Shown: positions 11,206 to 24,500 of the stretch, in pieces
Layout: the number at the start of each line of letters is the position of its first letter
Position numbering within the stretch: the first letter of the stretch is position 1
Assembly (NCBI GenBank): GCA_033060915.1
Contig: CM065388.1
Span: 30,902,001-30,966,000 of the forward strand
Direction of reading: 5' to 3'
DNA from: Euryodendron excelsum
Taxonomy: Eukaryota > Streptophyta > Magnoliopsida > Ericales > Pentaphylacaceae
Length of the DNA: 64,000 bases
Program-made: the position numbers and the translations under genes
The notes under the pieces: model-generated
Database searches by the model: none
What the model was told of the DNA's origin: nothing
What the model saw: only the letters and a program-made list of their open reading frames with translations

Positions 11206-11550
11206 GAGTGTTTCCGCCACTCTAACGGTTTTGTGAGTACTTCTGCTACTCTAACGGTTTTGTGAGTGTTTCTGCCACTCTAACGGTTTTGTGAGTAGTT
11301 TTGCTACTCGGACCGTCTCGAGGGATAAACTATCTCGAGAGAGGGATTGGAATTGAAATAAGAAAGGACAATGCCCCTAAGGGCATTTTGGTCATTTTGC
11401 CTCTATTTGGGCCTGACAGGCCCGCAAAGTGATGGAAAGACGGAATTTGGACCTAGAGAATTGGTTTCGATTGGAATATGCCCAAAATGACTTGAAAACA
11501 AGTCTGGACGGAGTGTAGACTGCCGAGCGGTCAAAAATGGGGTGCTTACA

Positions 11551-12500
11551 AAGTATATGGTCAAAAGCAAGAAGGAATTTTAAAGGTGATCCTAGGTTAT
11601 GAAGAAGCCAAGTAGAAACGATAGGTTCAAGCCTTTACCCTTTCTTGCAAAACCCCAAAACCATGGCCTACATTACAACCCTAGTAAAGTCCCCTCTGAT
11701 TGAAAACAGATTGTTTGATCTAAATGAGCTAGATACGCTGCCAAAGCTAAAGAATGATGCTAATCCTACTGAAAAGTAATCAAGGATAGTATGCATCCAA
11801 AACCCTATCGAAAACAACATTAAATTTGAGCTTATATATCCCATTGTTTCTAAAACCCCTTAACCTAGCCTACATTATGGTCCTAAACAAAGTCTCCTCG
11901 GATTAAAATGACTAGCCACTTATCACTCTGCCAAAGGTTAGGTAAGCTGTTGCCAAAACCCCGAGAGTCGAGAGTCTCAGCCTAGTAACCCTATACACTA
12001 ACCCTAAGATAGAAAGTTGGAGGCAATCCAGATGTTGAGAAAGGTGCGAAGTGCTATCATCCAATCAAAGTAGGGTTGAGCCAGAGGAGAGGCTAAGTCC
12101 CCGAAGAGGAGGGAGTGACCATTCCCAGGACTACAAGTCTAACGGCATCTTGTGTCATTCTATTAACATATTTCTAACTTGTGCACATATTAAAAAATAA
12201 ATTAAAATAAATTAAAAAATAAAAAAATACAAAAAATCAGCATAAGCTTTGCACACATAGGATATAACTCCCTCTAGAAATAAGAGTCATCAACAACAAC
12301 TCATGTAATAGATATCTAACAGCATCATACATCACATGCATCTGATCATATGTCCAGTCATAAATGTATTTGTCTAGCCATGCATCTAAGGACCATAAAT
12401 ATCCATTTTTGTACAAAATATGAAAATAAAAGTGTCTAACATAAATATAACTCAGGGACAAGGGGCAAAAGAGGATCAGAGTCTCTACAAGGGGCATCTA
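11551..12500 (-). other. 3' flank of the antisense PMD gene in element B
   Basis: No gene. 11560-12000 is the reverse complement of the 217-bp tandem repeat region of element A (about 2360-2880), with at least two units, seen by TAGCCTACATTA and GGTCCTAAAC-like words. 12180-12235 is A-rich (A/T 50-mer), 12236-12500 is unremarkable. The 86-codon frame at 12237-12497 has no support. Confidence 0.5.
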
Positions 12501-13864
12501 TCATAGGTCAAAGTCGATATCGTCTGGATCAAAATCCCGGAAACCCGGCATCGGAGGAGGGGATAACTACTCGAAGCACCACCGTCCTGCAGGGAAAATA
12601 GAACCGAAATTAGCTGCATATAAAAGAAACTAAGCCATAACAGAGCAAGAAGAAGCAACGAGAGAATAACTTACTCCCCCACCGCCCATCTGAGGTAGCC
12701 GAGCTGTCAGGGAAGCTACCTCGGCCTGGAACTGATCCTACTCCATCTGGTATCGATCTCTCTGGTCTCCCACAGCAGTAAACTCAGCCTCGGGCACATA
12801 TCCTCTAGCTCGGCGCCACAAGTCAACTACCTCCCGGCCAACAGCATATCCGCCAACTACTATCTCAAACCGGGTGAAGGCACCAATTGAATGAGTCCCA
12901 AAGTGTGCAGCATAGTCCGTATCTGGAGGAAGCAAGAACTCGACACCTAGCTGGTGCTCCTGATAAGGGATAGGCACTCCCGCCACCAAAGCTCCAAACA
13001 TATACTCTGGCGGGGCTCTTGCTGATCAAAACTCCTCATGAAACTACCGCCAGTGACGCTCTCCAAGATAAGACTCCCAAGTATCATCACTGAGAAAAGC
13101 AGCTCTTGACAAGGACAATGGGACCAAGTACTGGACTGTCTCGTAATGGACTGATTCAATGAAGGGCCGCCAGGTCACATCCCTCGCCTCAATCAGCTCC
13201 AGGTTAGCCCGGAGCGTCACAAAGTAGGTAATCTCCGATCCTTGGGCTACCCGGTCACGAGCCCACGTCAAAGTGCGAGGGTAGAGGTCATCCTCAACAA
13301 CTGCAAGGCGACGCACTGCCAGGTACTCGTAGCTCCACCAGACAAGGAAGGGCCAGAAGCTAGTCATGCTGCCCCAACGAGAAGAAGTCTGAACCCGCAT
13401 CGATCGAAGAAAGCAGCCAAAAGAAAAGGCCCCCCAATCCAGCTCAGATAAGGCTCCAAGATCGGCTACTATACTCACCAAACGACATGGCACGAGTGAC
13501 TTGTTGTTGCAGAAGCAGCTAAAGATGATATACAACACAAGTCGTCGTCTCATGTTGTCTCGCCTGGCAGGCAATGGCTCAATAGCAAAAGTATGATCAT
13601 CCTGACTAATCCAAGGGACGAGGAAGGCAGAACGCTCAAGAGGAGGCAAGTCTAATAGCAAACAGGCCTCATCCCTACTGACTGGATGCAGGGTGACCCA
13701 CCGACCGACAAAGGAGAGCCCTGTAATAATCACCCAATCCAAAGGAGTAGGACCCAACTCAAAGCTGACAAAATGAAAGGTCCCGGTCTCCCCAAACCAC
13801 CTCTCAACAAGTGCTAGTACCAAATGCCGGTTCAGGCGGTTAGCCTGTAATCCCATAAAGGCGC
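12501..13864 (-). pseudogene. PMD-type gene of element B, 3' part
   Basis: Aminotransferase-like Plant Mobile Domain protein, a family linked in plants to silencing (MAIN/MAIL1) and to transposons. The long frame 13856-13044 begins MGLQANRLNRHLV and contains the PMD hallmark LVERWFGETGTFHF followed by a D-W-V-I-I-T-G-L segment. The same frame continues past stops near 13044 and 13023 into a second open part (13001-12738; MFGALVAGVPIPYQEHQ) and a short amphipathic end. A GT donor at 12674 and a CAG acceptor ending at 12587 suggest a final exon 12586-12501 with an acidic tail (FRDFDPDDIDFDL) and TGA at 12503-12501, in a shifted frame. The 5' part lies at 26684-27161, separated by element C with duplication GGCGC; removing one GGCGC and C restores the frame. 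Internal stops show that the gene was dead, or died after insertion. Confidence 0.75.
13860..13864. repeat. Target site duplication of element C, left copy
   Basis: GGCGC directly before TGTCGCGCTC at 13865; the perfect partner is at 26679-26683. Confidence 0.9.
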
Positions 13865-16800
13865 TGTCGCGCTCAGATTTTTCGCACTCGAGGAATACTC
13901 ACCCAAGCTGGAAAAACACTGTACTCTCTCGTTACAACTCACCCTCCTAAAAGAATGAGTGCGACTAGGTTTGAATTGAAAATTTGATTTGAATAAAGGG
14001 TTTTGGAAAAAGATTCGGAGTCGCCACCTAACTTGATTAAGGTGAGTTAGGTCACCTAAAAACTAAGCATAATCCGAAAACTACACTTAGGGTTTTGGAA
14101 AAAAATTTTGAAAATATCTCCTCAAGAGAGGGTTTTTAAGAAAAACAGGTTGTTTGGCAACCTTTGGAAAACATTTAGCCCTTTTTGAAAAATAACTCCT
14201 TTTTGGTCTTTGAAATTAGTGGTCTAGGTTCGGAGGTTGGTTACATGTAGGGAAGAGGCACTAAGCTATCACCCTACCCCGCCCTTTCGGTACCTACATG
14301 TCAATCTACCCTAGATTCAACTATGAGAGTCTTCGACTAACTATTGTTCAATCCTATTCACTTTGAAAAACAATGTTTGAAAAGAAACTAACATGACGCA
14401 TGATATGCAGGTGCAAGTTAAGAGAATTGAAAAATAGATTTGAAAAGAGATTGATTTGAAATTGATTTGATTTGAAAATAGATTTGAAGAGATGGAATTG
14501 AAATTAGAAAGTTTGAAAATTTCGAAATAGGAATTTGAAAATAGAAATTTTGAAATTGAAATTTTGAAAATAGATTGGAATTTGAGATTTGAAAAATGTG
14601 GAGACCGCACCCATGAGGGTGGAATTGAAAATTTGAAAAGTGTTGTGACCGCACCTATGAAGGTTGCCTACATATCCCTTTGGGGGAATCAAGTCAGTCA
14701 TAGTTCGGACCGGAGTCCGATTGAAAAGAGATTGATTTGAAGAGAGAGATTGGATTGAAAGAAAGAGACTGAATTGAAAATTGGATTTGATTTGAGATTA
14801 GAAGAGGAGAATGGAAATTGAAATTGAGAAGATTGGACTTGCTTTGGAAAGATTGATTTTGGAGAGACTTGGTTTTAGGAAACCTAGACTTAGGAAAGAT
14901 GAGACCTAGGAATGACTCGAGAGTTTAAGAAAGCTTGGATTTAGGAAAGGTTTGAATTAGGAAATGTCCGATTTAGGAAAGTTTTAGAATTAGGAAAGTT
15001 TCATTTTTGGAAAGATTTGCAATTAGGAAAATTTGGAATTTAAGAAAGTTTGAAAATTGGAAAGTTTTGAATTTAGAAAGTTTTGAGATAGGGAAGTTTC
15101 AACTTAGGAAAGTTTAGAATTTAGAAAGTTTGGAAGTTTAGAAAGATTTAACTTGGGAAAGTTTCAAATTTAGAAAGTTTTGAATTTGGAAAGATTTGAA
15201 ATTTAGAAAGTTTAAGATTTAGAAAGTTTTAGGGTTTTAGAAAATCTTGAGATGAGGAAAGGTTTGAGTTTAGGAAAAATTTGAAAACTTGAATTTGGAA
15301 AGTTAAGATTTGGAAAGGGGTTTGAATTAGGAAAGGGTTAAATTAGGAAAGATTTGAAAGTTGAGTTTTAAAACTTAGGAAAGATTTTTATGTTCAAGTT
15401 TTGGAAACTTAAGATTTAGGAAAGGAGAAGCTTAGGAAGGATTCGAATTAGGAAAGATTTGGATTTTGAAATTCAAGGAAAGATTTAAAGTTTAGGTTTA
15501 GGAAACTTATGGTTTAGGAAGGAATTGAATTAAGAAAGGTTTGGATTAGGAAGGGATTGGATTTTGTTTTGAAAAGAGAAGGTTTGATTTTGTTTCCAAA
15601 AACGGAGGACTGGATCTAGTTTCCTAAACGGGAAGATTGGATTTGGTGTCCTAAAGGAAAAATTTGATTTGACAAGGATTTGGAAAAGAAAATTTCTAGA
15701 AACCCTAGGTTTGGAAGTGTAGAATTTTGACGTAGAAAAGAGGTTTTGGAAATGTGTATAGTTTGGATGTGAAAACAAGAGGTTTTGGAAACCTAGGTTT
15801 GGGGCAAAGTTTGAAAAACCATGTTTTTGGAAAGAAAATTAGGGTTTCCTAATCATGGGTTCTAGGGCTTGACTTGGTCTTTAGGAAAAGAGATTTTTGG
15901 AAAGTACGTTTCCGGAAACGAGTTTTTGGAAGGAAATCCTAGGAAGAAGTTTTTGGAGAGTGAATTTGAAGATAGAGCTTTTGGAAAAAGTTTTTAAAGA
16001 GAAGGAGTTTTTGAAAAGTGTGCTTTTGGAAAAGAAAATTTTAGAAAGAAAAATCCTAGAGGGAGTTTCTAAAAGGGAAATTTTGGAAAGAGAGTTTTTA
16101 GAAAGATTTTTGGAGAGAGTTTTTCTAGGAAAGAGACCCAGGGAACGTTTTTGGAAAGTGGACTTTGGGGAGAGGATTTTGGAAAGGAGTTGAAAAAGGG
16201 GGTTTTGAAAAATAGATTTTGAGAGGGAGTTTTTGAAAACAATTTTGGAGAGGAGAGTTTTAGGAAAGTATGTTGAAAAAGAGATTTTTAGGAAGAAAAA
16301 CTTTTTGAAAAGAGAGTTTTCAGAAGGTGTAAAAATATCTTACTTTCCTAAAGCGATTCTAACCATAAGAGGGCTAGAACCACTTTAGGAAAGCAGTTTT
16401 GAAAACAACAAGATTTGAAAATATGGACCGTATTGGTCACTTTGAATGTAACACCTTCCTAAAGCAATCCTAGCCATGGAAAAGCTAGAATCACCCTAGG
16501 ATTGTGATTTTGAAAACATGTTTTGAAAAAGAGATTTTGATGCAATGTTGAAAACAAGTTTGAAAACGATTTTGAAGACGAGTTCGAAAACGAATTTTGG
16601 AAGTTGCAAGATCATGATATGCACAATGCAATTTTGGGGTCGTGAACATACAAGGTTAAGGCTTCACCACATAATCAAGGGGGCCGAACCCACGTGCTCT
16701 CTGGTTAGACTAGAAGAAAGCCCCCGACACGGTGACTCTCCAACAGTCTAATCCTACACATGGACCGGGAGTCCCCTTGTTTCAAGCATGCAAAGAAAGG

Positions 16801-19303
16801 GGGGGAAAGAGATGGGGGATTAAAATAGAGAAAACCCAAGTGGGTTGGAGAGAGAAGAGAGAGGGGGGAAATGTAGAAAATTAAAGAGAAAGCCTACCTT
16901 GTATCTTATTTAATTTGCTCGCCTTGTTTGTCTTCGGCCTTCGGCCTTTGGTCTTCGTCTTGATCTTTTTCTTCAACCTTCAAGGGTTGTCTTCAAGCTT
17001 TAGATGGCAGCTCTTCTGATCTTCAAAGGATGGTTGAAGGCTAGGGTATGAGTGTATGGGGTTGTGTATGAGTGTATAGGAGGCTAAGGTTTATGTATGG
17101 TGGCTAGGGTTTGGGAAAACCTAGGGAGGCTAGGGTTTAGGAGGTGCTTGAGCTCTGTATATCGAAATATAGGATTCTTAGTTTAAGTTTGCAGACCCCT
17201 TTCATGTTGAATGAGGCTTTGTATTTGTAGAAGGAGGATAAACCTGGCGCCTGTTGTAGTGGCGCTAGGCCAAATTCTACACTGGCGCCACTAGTAGTGG
17301 CGCCAGGCCATTTTTTGGCTTGGCACCACTACTAGTGGCGCCAGCCAATTAGGAATGATTTAAGGTCAGCAAGCAATGTATCTTTGACTAGATTTGGGCC
17401 TGTACTAGTGACTACCATGTAAACTTTTGCCTAGCTTCACTAGGAGTGACTCCGGAAAGTCCGGGAATGATTTGGAGGAGCCGAGAATGACCCGGGGGGC
17501 CGAAAAGGAGTAGGAACACTTAAAATAGTGTCCTGGAGATATTTGACTTGAAAAATGAAGATAGGATGTGTCGGAAAGGTCGACCGAGCCTTTTGGGGCA
17601 AAACAGTCAATCGGACTAAGAAACTGCCGGGGCGAACTCGGATTGTCCCGGAAAAAGACTTGGGATCTGGAAACATTATTTAGAATGTTTCCAAAGGTTG
17701 CCGGTTTGATTCTCAAAGCCGGCATGGTCAGAAAAGGAGACCGGCCCACTAGGGGCAAAACGGTTATTTTGTGCCGGGTTTGCCAGAACTGACTCGGAAT
17801 AGTCTGGAAAGGTAAAGGAAGGTTGAGAATACTATAAAAAGTATTCTCGAGACATTACCGGTTCGATACTCAAAGCCAGTATGGTCGAAGAGAGAGACCG
17901 GCCCTCCAGGGGCAAAACGTCATTTTGTTCCGAGTCGGCCGGAACTGACTCAAAATCATCCAGAAAGGTAAAGGAAGGTTGAGAATACTATAAAAAGTAT
18001 TCTCAGGAGGTTACCGATTTGATACCAAGAGCCCGTGTGGTTCCTGGGGCATTCGGATGCTTAGGGGCAAAATGGTCATCTTGACCGAAAAGTCTCGGAA
18101 AAGGTCCTAAGGGTAGTCTGGTCATTTTTCACCGAAGTGAGCTAACAGACACTGGTGTTGACCTGGGTTTTGAGTGTTTCCGCCACTCTCACGGTGTGAA
18201 TACTTCCGCTACTCGGACGGGGTTGATGATTTGTGAGTATTTCCGCTACTCGGACGGGGTTGATGATTTGTGAGTATTTTCGCTACTCGGACGGGGATGA
18301 GTATTTCCGCTACTCGGACGGGGTTGCTGATTTGGGAGTATTTCCGCTACTCGGACGGGGTTGAGTATTTCCACTACTCGGACGGGGTTGATGATTTGGG
18401 AGTATTTCCGCTACTCGGACGGGGTTGAGTATTTCCGCTACTCTAACGGTTCTGTGAGTATTTCCGCTACTCTAACGGTTCTATGAGTATTTCCGCTACT
18501 CTAACGGTTTTGTGAGTAGTTTTGCTACTCGGACCGTCTCGAGGAATAAGCTGTCTCGAGAGTGGGACTAGAAGGGGTCTTACCGTCTCCGAAGGGATGT
18601 TCCTGGATTAGAACCGTCTCGAGGAATAAACTGTCTCGAGAGAGGGATTGGAAAGGGGTCTTACCGTCTCCGAGGAGACGTGCCTGGATTTTGAGTGTTT
18701 CCGCCACTCTAACGGTTTTGTGAGTACTTCCGCTACTCTAACGGTTCTGTGAGTATTTCCGCTACTCTAATGGTTTTGTGAGTAGTTTTGCTACTCGGAC
18801 CGTCTCGAGGAATAAATTGTCTCGAGAGTGGGACTGGAAGGGGTCTTACCGTCTCTGAAGGGACGTGCCTGGATTGGAACCGTCTCGAGGAATAAACTGT
18901 CTCGAGAGAGGGATTGGAAAGGGGTCTTACCGTCTTCGAGGAGACGTGCCTGGATTTTGAGTGTTTCCGCCACTCTAACGGTTTTGTGAGTACTTCCGCT
19001 ACTCTAACGGTTTTGTGAGTGTTTCCGACACTCTAACGGTTTTATGAGTAGTTTTGCTACTGGGACCGTCTAGAGGAATAAACTGTCTCAAGAGAGGGAC
19101 TGGAATTAGAATAAGAAAGGACAATGCCCCTAAGGGCATTTTGGTTATTTTGCCTCTATTTGGGCCTGACAGGCCCGCGAAGCGATGGAAAGGCGAAATT
19201 TGGACCTAGAGGATTGGTTTCAATTGGAATATGTCAACAATGACTTGAAAACAAGTCTGGACGGAGTGTAGATTGCCGAACGGTCAAAAATGGGGTACTT
19301 ACA
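13865..19303 (-). repeat. 3' LTR of element C (5439 bp)
   Basis: TGTCGCGCTC at 13865 to TGGGGTACTTACA at 19303 on the plus strand. The R/U5 half (13865 to about 16870) is nearly identical to the 5' LTR (about 96-97 percent in segments I compared). The U3 half (about 16870-19303) matches the LTR of element A better than its own partner. The TATA position near 17221 reads ACAAATA and may be inactive. About 320 bp longer than its partner because of extra GAGTATTTCCGCTACTCGG units. Confidence 0.85.
18170..19085. repeat. Expanded minisatellites in the 3' LTR of C
   Basis: Short units GAGTATTTCCGCTACTCGGA / CGGGGTTGATGATTTG are repeated about ten times at 18180-18530. Two separate pairs of the 81-bp CTCGAG-rich unit follow at 18535-18690 and 18800-18955, each ended by GAGTGTTTCCGCCACTCTAA blocks, so a 266-bp block has itself been duplicated (18525-18707 and 18791-18973). 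Confidence 0.75.
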
Positions 19304-21559
19304 GCGAGTTCACGATATTTTTCATGCATTTGGAAGTTAGAGCATGTGTTGTTGCGATGTACGGGTCTGACAAGACTTCGCATCTAGTGAAGTCCTCTTC
19401 TGCAAGAAGTCCTCCTCTACTTGGATTGTGAATGTTGCGACATGTCGTGGAGGTAATGTCTTGTAGGTGGACGATTAGTTCTTCTTGCTCTTTGATGTAG
19501 GTTTGGCCTTTTCTAATAACTAGATTTATCCTTCCATAAGTTTGAATCTGGTGAGGTGTTAGAGAGATTCCATGAATTCAATCGTGCTCTCTGACCTACA
19601 AAAAGAAAAAGAAAAACAGAATGCAGTCAGTTGGTGAAGTTGGAGTTTCTATGCGATGCATGTCCTATGGAGGTCCCTTCTTTGAGGGAATCTAGGCATG
19701 ATGACAAGTCCATTTAGGAGATGGGGTTTTGCCCCTATTATGCAATACAATACCTCTTCGGCGTGGGCCGGTTGATGTTTCTTTATTTGGGCAATCCCAC
19801 CTCCATGTACTGAGAGAGATTTGGGCCTCTCTCGAGATATGGTTCTATGCATGCCATGAATCCTTAGGGTTTAAGAACCCATAGAAGTTTTAGTAGGTTC
19901 GATTAACATGAGATTGGATTACTCCTTTCTCTCTACGGTTGATTAGATGTATGAGAGTGAAATGACTTGAGTTTCTTGGAACTCTTGTCTCTGAATGGAT
20001 ATAGATGCATGAACATAATAAAAGTGAACATGTGAGCAGTAGGATAACCATAAATAGATGGTTGAGGAAACCCCCTTCTTGTCTTGCTTCTGTCTTCGGT
20101 TCTCTTAGTACTTGGAGATGAGGAGGGGGCAGATAGAAGACAAGAAACAAAAGAGAAGTTAGTGCCTTGATTTGAAAATTTTTATGCAATACATGTCCTA
20201 GAGGTGCCCCTACTCAGAGGGGAGACTATACATGATGCATTGGCTCACTTTTGGAGATAGGGGATTTGCTTCTGTATGCAGATACTTTACCGTCGAGTAG
20301 GAATCTTCAGCTATTCATGCATTCATTCATAAAAATAAAGAAGTACATTAAATTTTGGGTTTAAAGTACAAAAAAATTGGAATACATTTTAATAGGGGGA
20401 GGGGGGAACATTTTCCTTTGGACTTCCACCTATCTACTTTTACAAAGGGAGACCCTAAACTACTCTTGAGTCTTCAGATTTGCCTTCGTTGGATTTGATG
20501 TCGAGGAGGTCGCTGAGAGACCTTGTTGATTGATTACCTCTTGTCTTCTTGGCAACCCTATCTCCGTGAGCATAGAGGGATTGGGGCCCCTCTTATGGAA
20601 TGAATTGAGATGCATGCAATGAGTCCTTAGGGTTACGCGGGAACCCTTAGGGTTTAGGTAGGTTTAATGCAAGGGAGAGTAACCTTGGTGTCACTCTCAA
20701 CGGATCATATGCATGAGAATGCAGTGACTTGAGTTACTTGGAACTCTTGTCTTGACATGAAATATTGAATGCATGAACATGGATATGCAAAGAGTATAAG
20801 GAGAGAAAGTACAGCTGAAGTAAACATCTATGCATGAACAGTTAGACATGCATTATAACAGCATAAATAAAAGCATTATAACAGCAGGTATGAATGAAAG
20901 TAAGTGCAGTCGCCCTTTCCTCCGTGATTTTGAAAACAGTGCTCGTGTCTTAAATCCGATAGAGGTTCAGCTATGCAGGGCGTCTATATGAGTATGAGGT
21001 TGAGGGTTGGCTAATGCGTCCTAAAAAGGCTCGATCCCCGGATCTTCAAACCTAGGCCCACTCCCCGAGGTGGTGCCATGATCGGTTGGTGATCCGAGCG
21101 GGAGAACCATCAAGAGGCCTTAGGCGTAGAAACTGAAATAGCATCTTGCCCACAACCAATATACCATTCCCCTTTTCTAATTAGAAAGGACATATCAGGG
21201 TATGCAAGTATGCAGAATGCAAGTGCACATGTAGTGTGTGTGTGATTTTTAAAAGTGGAGGAAAGAGGCTAACAACTCTCATTCATCCTGTACATCACAT
21301 TCATGCAAGCAGTTAATAATGTTTAAACATAAAGCGCACCTACAAAACAAAGATGCAAGTGTTAGTATGTGAATGACAAACATAATACAAGATAATATCA
21401 ATAAATGCATGTTTCTTGAAAACAATTTTCAAAAATTTAGTTTTGAAATTTTAAAGTGAATAGAATTGAACCAAGTTGATTGAAGACTCTACATAGGTAA
21501 AGGGTAAAAAGACATGACTACGGCCTAACCCTCTAAGTATCCCCAGCGGAGTCGCCAGC
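19304..21559 (-). other. Internal region of element C
   Basis: Non-coding. Starts GCGAGTTCACGATATTT directly at the LTR end and is colinear with 4160-6445 of element A, including the duplicated GCATGTCCTA blocks. The 3' side of the internal region (purine tract, extra gene) is absent. The 67-codon minus-strand frame 19649-19852 differs from its copy in A at only two residues, as expected from recent common origin. Confidence 0.75.
21540..21557 (-). promoter_or_regulatory. Primer-binding site of element C
   Basis: TGGCGACTCCGCTGGGGA on the minus strand, two bases after the LTR end at 21560; one base differs from the PBS of element A. Confidence 0.75.
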
Positions 21560-24500
21560 TGTCGCGCCCAGATTTTTCGCACTCGAGGAATACTCACCCA
21601 AGCGGGAAAAACACTGTACTCTCTCGTTAGAACTCACCCTCCTAGAAGAATGAGTGCGACTAGGTTTGAATTGAAAATTTGATTTGAATAAAGGGTTTTT
21701 GGAAAAAGATTCTGAGTTGCCACCAAACTTGATTAAGGCGAGTTAGGTCACCTAAAAACTAAGCATAATTCGAAAACTACACTTAGGGTTTTGGAAAACA
21801 ATTTTGAAAATATCCCCTCAAGAGAGGGTTTTTAAGAAAAACAGTTTGTTTGGCAACCTTTGGAAAACATTTAGCCCTTTTTGAAAAATAACTCCTTTTT
21901 AGTCTTTGAAATCAGTGATCTAGGTTCGGAGGTTGGTTACATGTAGGGAAGACGTACTAAGCTATCACCCTACCCCGCCCTTTCGGTACCTACATGTCAA
22001 TCTACCCTAGATTCAACTATGAGAGTCCTTGACTAACTATCGTTCAATCCTATTCACTTTGAAAAACAATGTTTGAAAAGAAACTAACATGACGCATGAT
22101 ATGCAAGTGCAAGTTAAGAGAATTGAAAAATAGATTTGAAAAGAGATTGATTTGAAATTGATTTGATTTGAAAATAGATTTGAAGAGATGGAATTGAAAT
22201 TGGAAAGTTTGAAAATTTCGAAATAGGAATTTGAAAATTGAAATTTTGAAAATAAATTGGAATTTGAGATTTGAAAAATGTTGAGACCGCACCCATGAGG
22301 GTGGAATTGAAAGTTTGAAAATTGTGGTGACCGCACTTATGAAGGTTGCCTACGTATCCCTTTGGGAGAATCAGGTCAATCGTAGTTTGGACCGGAGTCC
22401 GATTGAAAAGAGATTGATTTGAAGAGAGAGATTGGATTAAAAGAAAGAGACTGAATTAAAAATTGGATTTGATTTGAGATTAGAAGAGGAGATTGAAAAT
22501 TGAAATTGAGAAGATTAGACTTGCTTTGGAAAGATTGATTTTGGAGAGACTTGGTTTTAGGAAACCTAGACTTAGGAAAGATGAGACTTAGGAATTACTC
22601 GAGAGTTTGAGAAAGATTGGATTTAGGAAATGTTCGAATTAGGAAAGGTCCCATTTAGGAAATTTTTAGAATTAGGAAAGTTTCATTTTTGGAAAGTTTT
22701 GAAATTAGGAAAATTTGGAATTTAAGAAAGTTTGGAAATTGGAAAGTTTTGAATTTAGAAAGTTTTGAGCTAGGGAAGTTTCAACTTAGGAAAGTTTAGA
22801 ATTTAGAAAGTTTGGAAGTTTAGAAAGATTTAACTTGAGAAAGTTTCAAATTTAGAAAGTTTTGAATTTGGAAAGATTTGAAATTTAGAAAGTTTAAGAT
22901 TTAGAAAGTTTTAGGGTTTTAGAAAATCTTGAGATTAGGAAAGGTTTGAGTTTAGGAAAAATTTGAAAACTTGAATTTGGAAAGTTAAGATTTGGAAAAG
23001 GGGTTGAATTAGGGAAGGGTTAAATTAGGAAAAATTTGAAAGTTGAGTTTTAAAACTTAGGAAAGATTTTTATGTTCAAGTTTTGGAAACTTAAGATTTA
23101 GGAAAGGAGAAGCTCAGGAAGGATTCGAATTAGGAAAGATTTGGATTTTGAAATTCAAGGAAAGATTTAAAGTTTAGGTTTAGGAAACTTATGGTTTAGG
23201 AAGGAATTGAATTAAGAAATATTTGAATTAGGAAGGGATTGGATTTTGTTTTGAAAAGAGAAGGTTTGATTTTGTTTCCAAAAACGGAGGACTGGATCTA
23301 GTTTCCTAAACGGGAAGATTGGATTTGGTGTCCTAAAGGGAAAATTTGATTTGACAAGGATTTGGAAAAGAAAATTTCTAGAAACCCTAGGTTTGGAAGT
23401 GTGGAATTTTGACGTAGAAAAGAGGCTTTGGAAATGTGTATAGTTTGGATGTGAAAACAAGAGGTTTTGGAAACCTAGGCTTGGGGCAAAGTTTGAAAAA
23501 TCATGTTTTTGGAAAGAAAATTACGGTTTCCTAATCGTGGGTTCTAGGGCTTGACTTGGGCTTTAGGAAAAGAGATTTTTGGAAAGTACGTTTTTAGAAA
23601 CGAGTTTTTGGAAGGAAATCCTAGGGAGAAGTTTTTGGAGAGTGAATTTGAAGATAGAGCTTTTGGAAAAAGTTTTTAAAGAGAAGGAGTTTTTGGAAAT
23701 TGTGCTTTTGGAAAAGAAAATTTTAAAAAGAAAAATCCTAGAGGGGAGTTTCTAGAAGGGAAATTTTGGAAAGAAAGTTTTTAGAAAGATTTTTGGAGAG
23801 AGTTTTTCTAGGAAAGAGACCTAGGGAACGTTTTTGGAAAGTGGACTTTGACGAGAGGATTTTTGAAAGGAGTTGAAAAAGAGGGTTTTGAAAAATAGAT
23901 TTTGAGAGGGAGTTTTTGAAAACAATTTTGGAGAGGAGAGTTTTAGGAAAGTATATTGAAAAAGAGATTTTTAGGAAGAAAGACTTTTTGAAAAGAGAGT
24001 TTTTAGAAGGTGTAAAAATATCTTACTTTCCTAAAGCGATTCTAACCATAAGAGGGCTAAAACCACCTTAGGAAAGCGGTTTTAAAAACAACAAGATTTG
24101 AAAATATGGACCGTATTGGTTGCTTTGAATGTAACACCTTCCTAAAGCAATCCTAGCCACGGAAAAGCTAGAATCACCCTAGGATGGGGATTTTGAAAAC
24201 ATGTTTTGAAAAAGAGATTTTGATGCAATGTTGAAAACAAGTTTGAAAACGATTTTTAAGACGAGTTCGAAAATGAATTTTGGAATATGCAAAATCATGA
24301 TATGCACAATGCAATTTTGGGGTTATGAACATACAAGGTGAAGGCTTCACCACATAATCAAGGGGGCCGGACCCACGTGGTCTCTGGTTAGACTAGAAGA
24401 AAGCCCCCAACACAGTGACTCTCCGATAGCCCAATCCTACACATGGACCGGGAATCCCCTTGTTTCAAGCATGCAAAGAAAGGGGGGGAAAGAGATGAGG

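Larger units (their letters stand above)
1..11550 (-). mobile_element. Element A: partial giant-LTR Ty3/Gypsy (Tat-like) element, 3' end outside the window
   Basis: Minus-strand element made of a 5' LTR (6446-11550), a primer-binding site (6426-6443) and an internal region running leftward to base 1, where the window ends. No gag or pol reading frame is visible in the 6.4 kb of internal DNA, so it looks non-autonomous. An additional gene remnant lies antisense to the element (plus strand, 604-1527). The right flank 11551-11555 (AAGTA) should be one half of the target duplication; the other half is outside the window. Its insertion point is the internal region of element B, whose homologous DNA resumes at 11551. 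Tat lineage is inferred from LTR size, the antisense extra gene and the gag remnant of relative D, not from an A polymerase. Confidence 0.65.
6446..11550 (-). repeat. 5' LTR of element A (5105 bp)
   Basis: Ends are TGTCGCGCCC at 6446 and GGTGCTTACA at 11550 on the plus strand, i.e. TGTAAGCACC...GCGACA in element sense. U3 (right part) holds an 81-bp minisatellite, about 157-bp repeats and GGCGCC palindromes; a TATAAATA box lies at 9855-9862; the downstream R/U5 part (about 6890-8960) is almost free of G in the sense strand. Reading frames inside it (for example 8607-8885, 10889-11236) come from low-complexity or tandem repeat DNA and are not genes. Confidence 0.85.

Noticed and set aside
10889..11236. 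115-codon frame with repeated RDWKGVLPSPKRRAWI motifs (also 18525-18973, 25954-26598, 28570-28914, 52498-52971)
   Set aside because: Product of the 81-bp minisatellite, whose length is a multiple of three; open in several frames on both strands.
6446..11550. Pairing LTRs 6446-11550 and 28505-33424 as the two ends of one element
   Set aside because: They face opposite directions; LTRs of one element must be parallel. Two different nested elements explain the layout.
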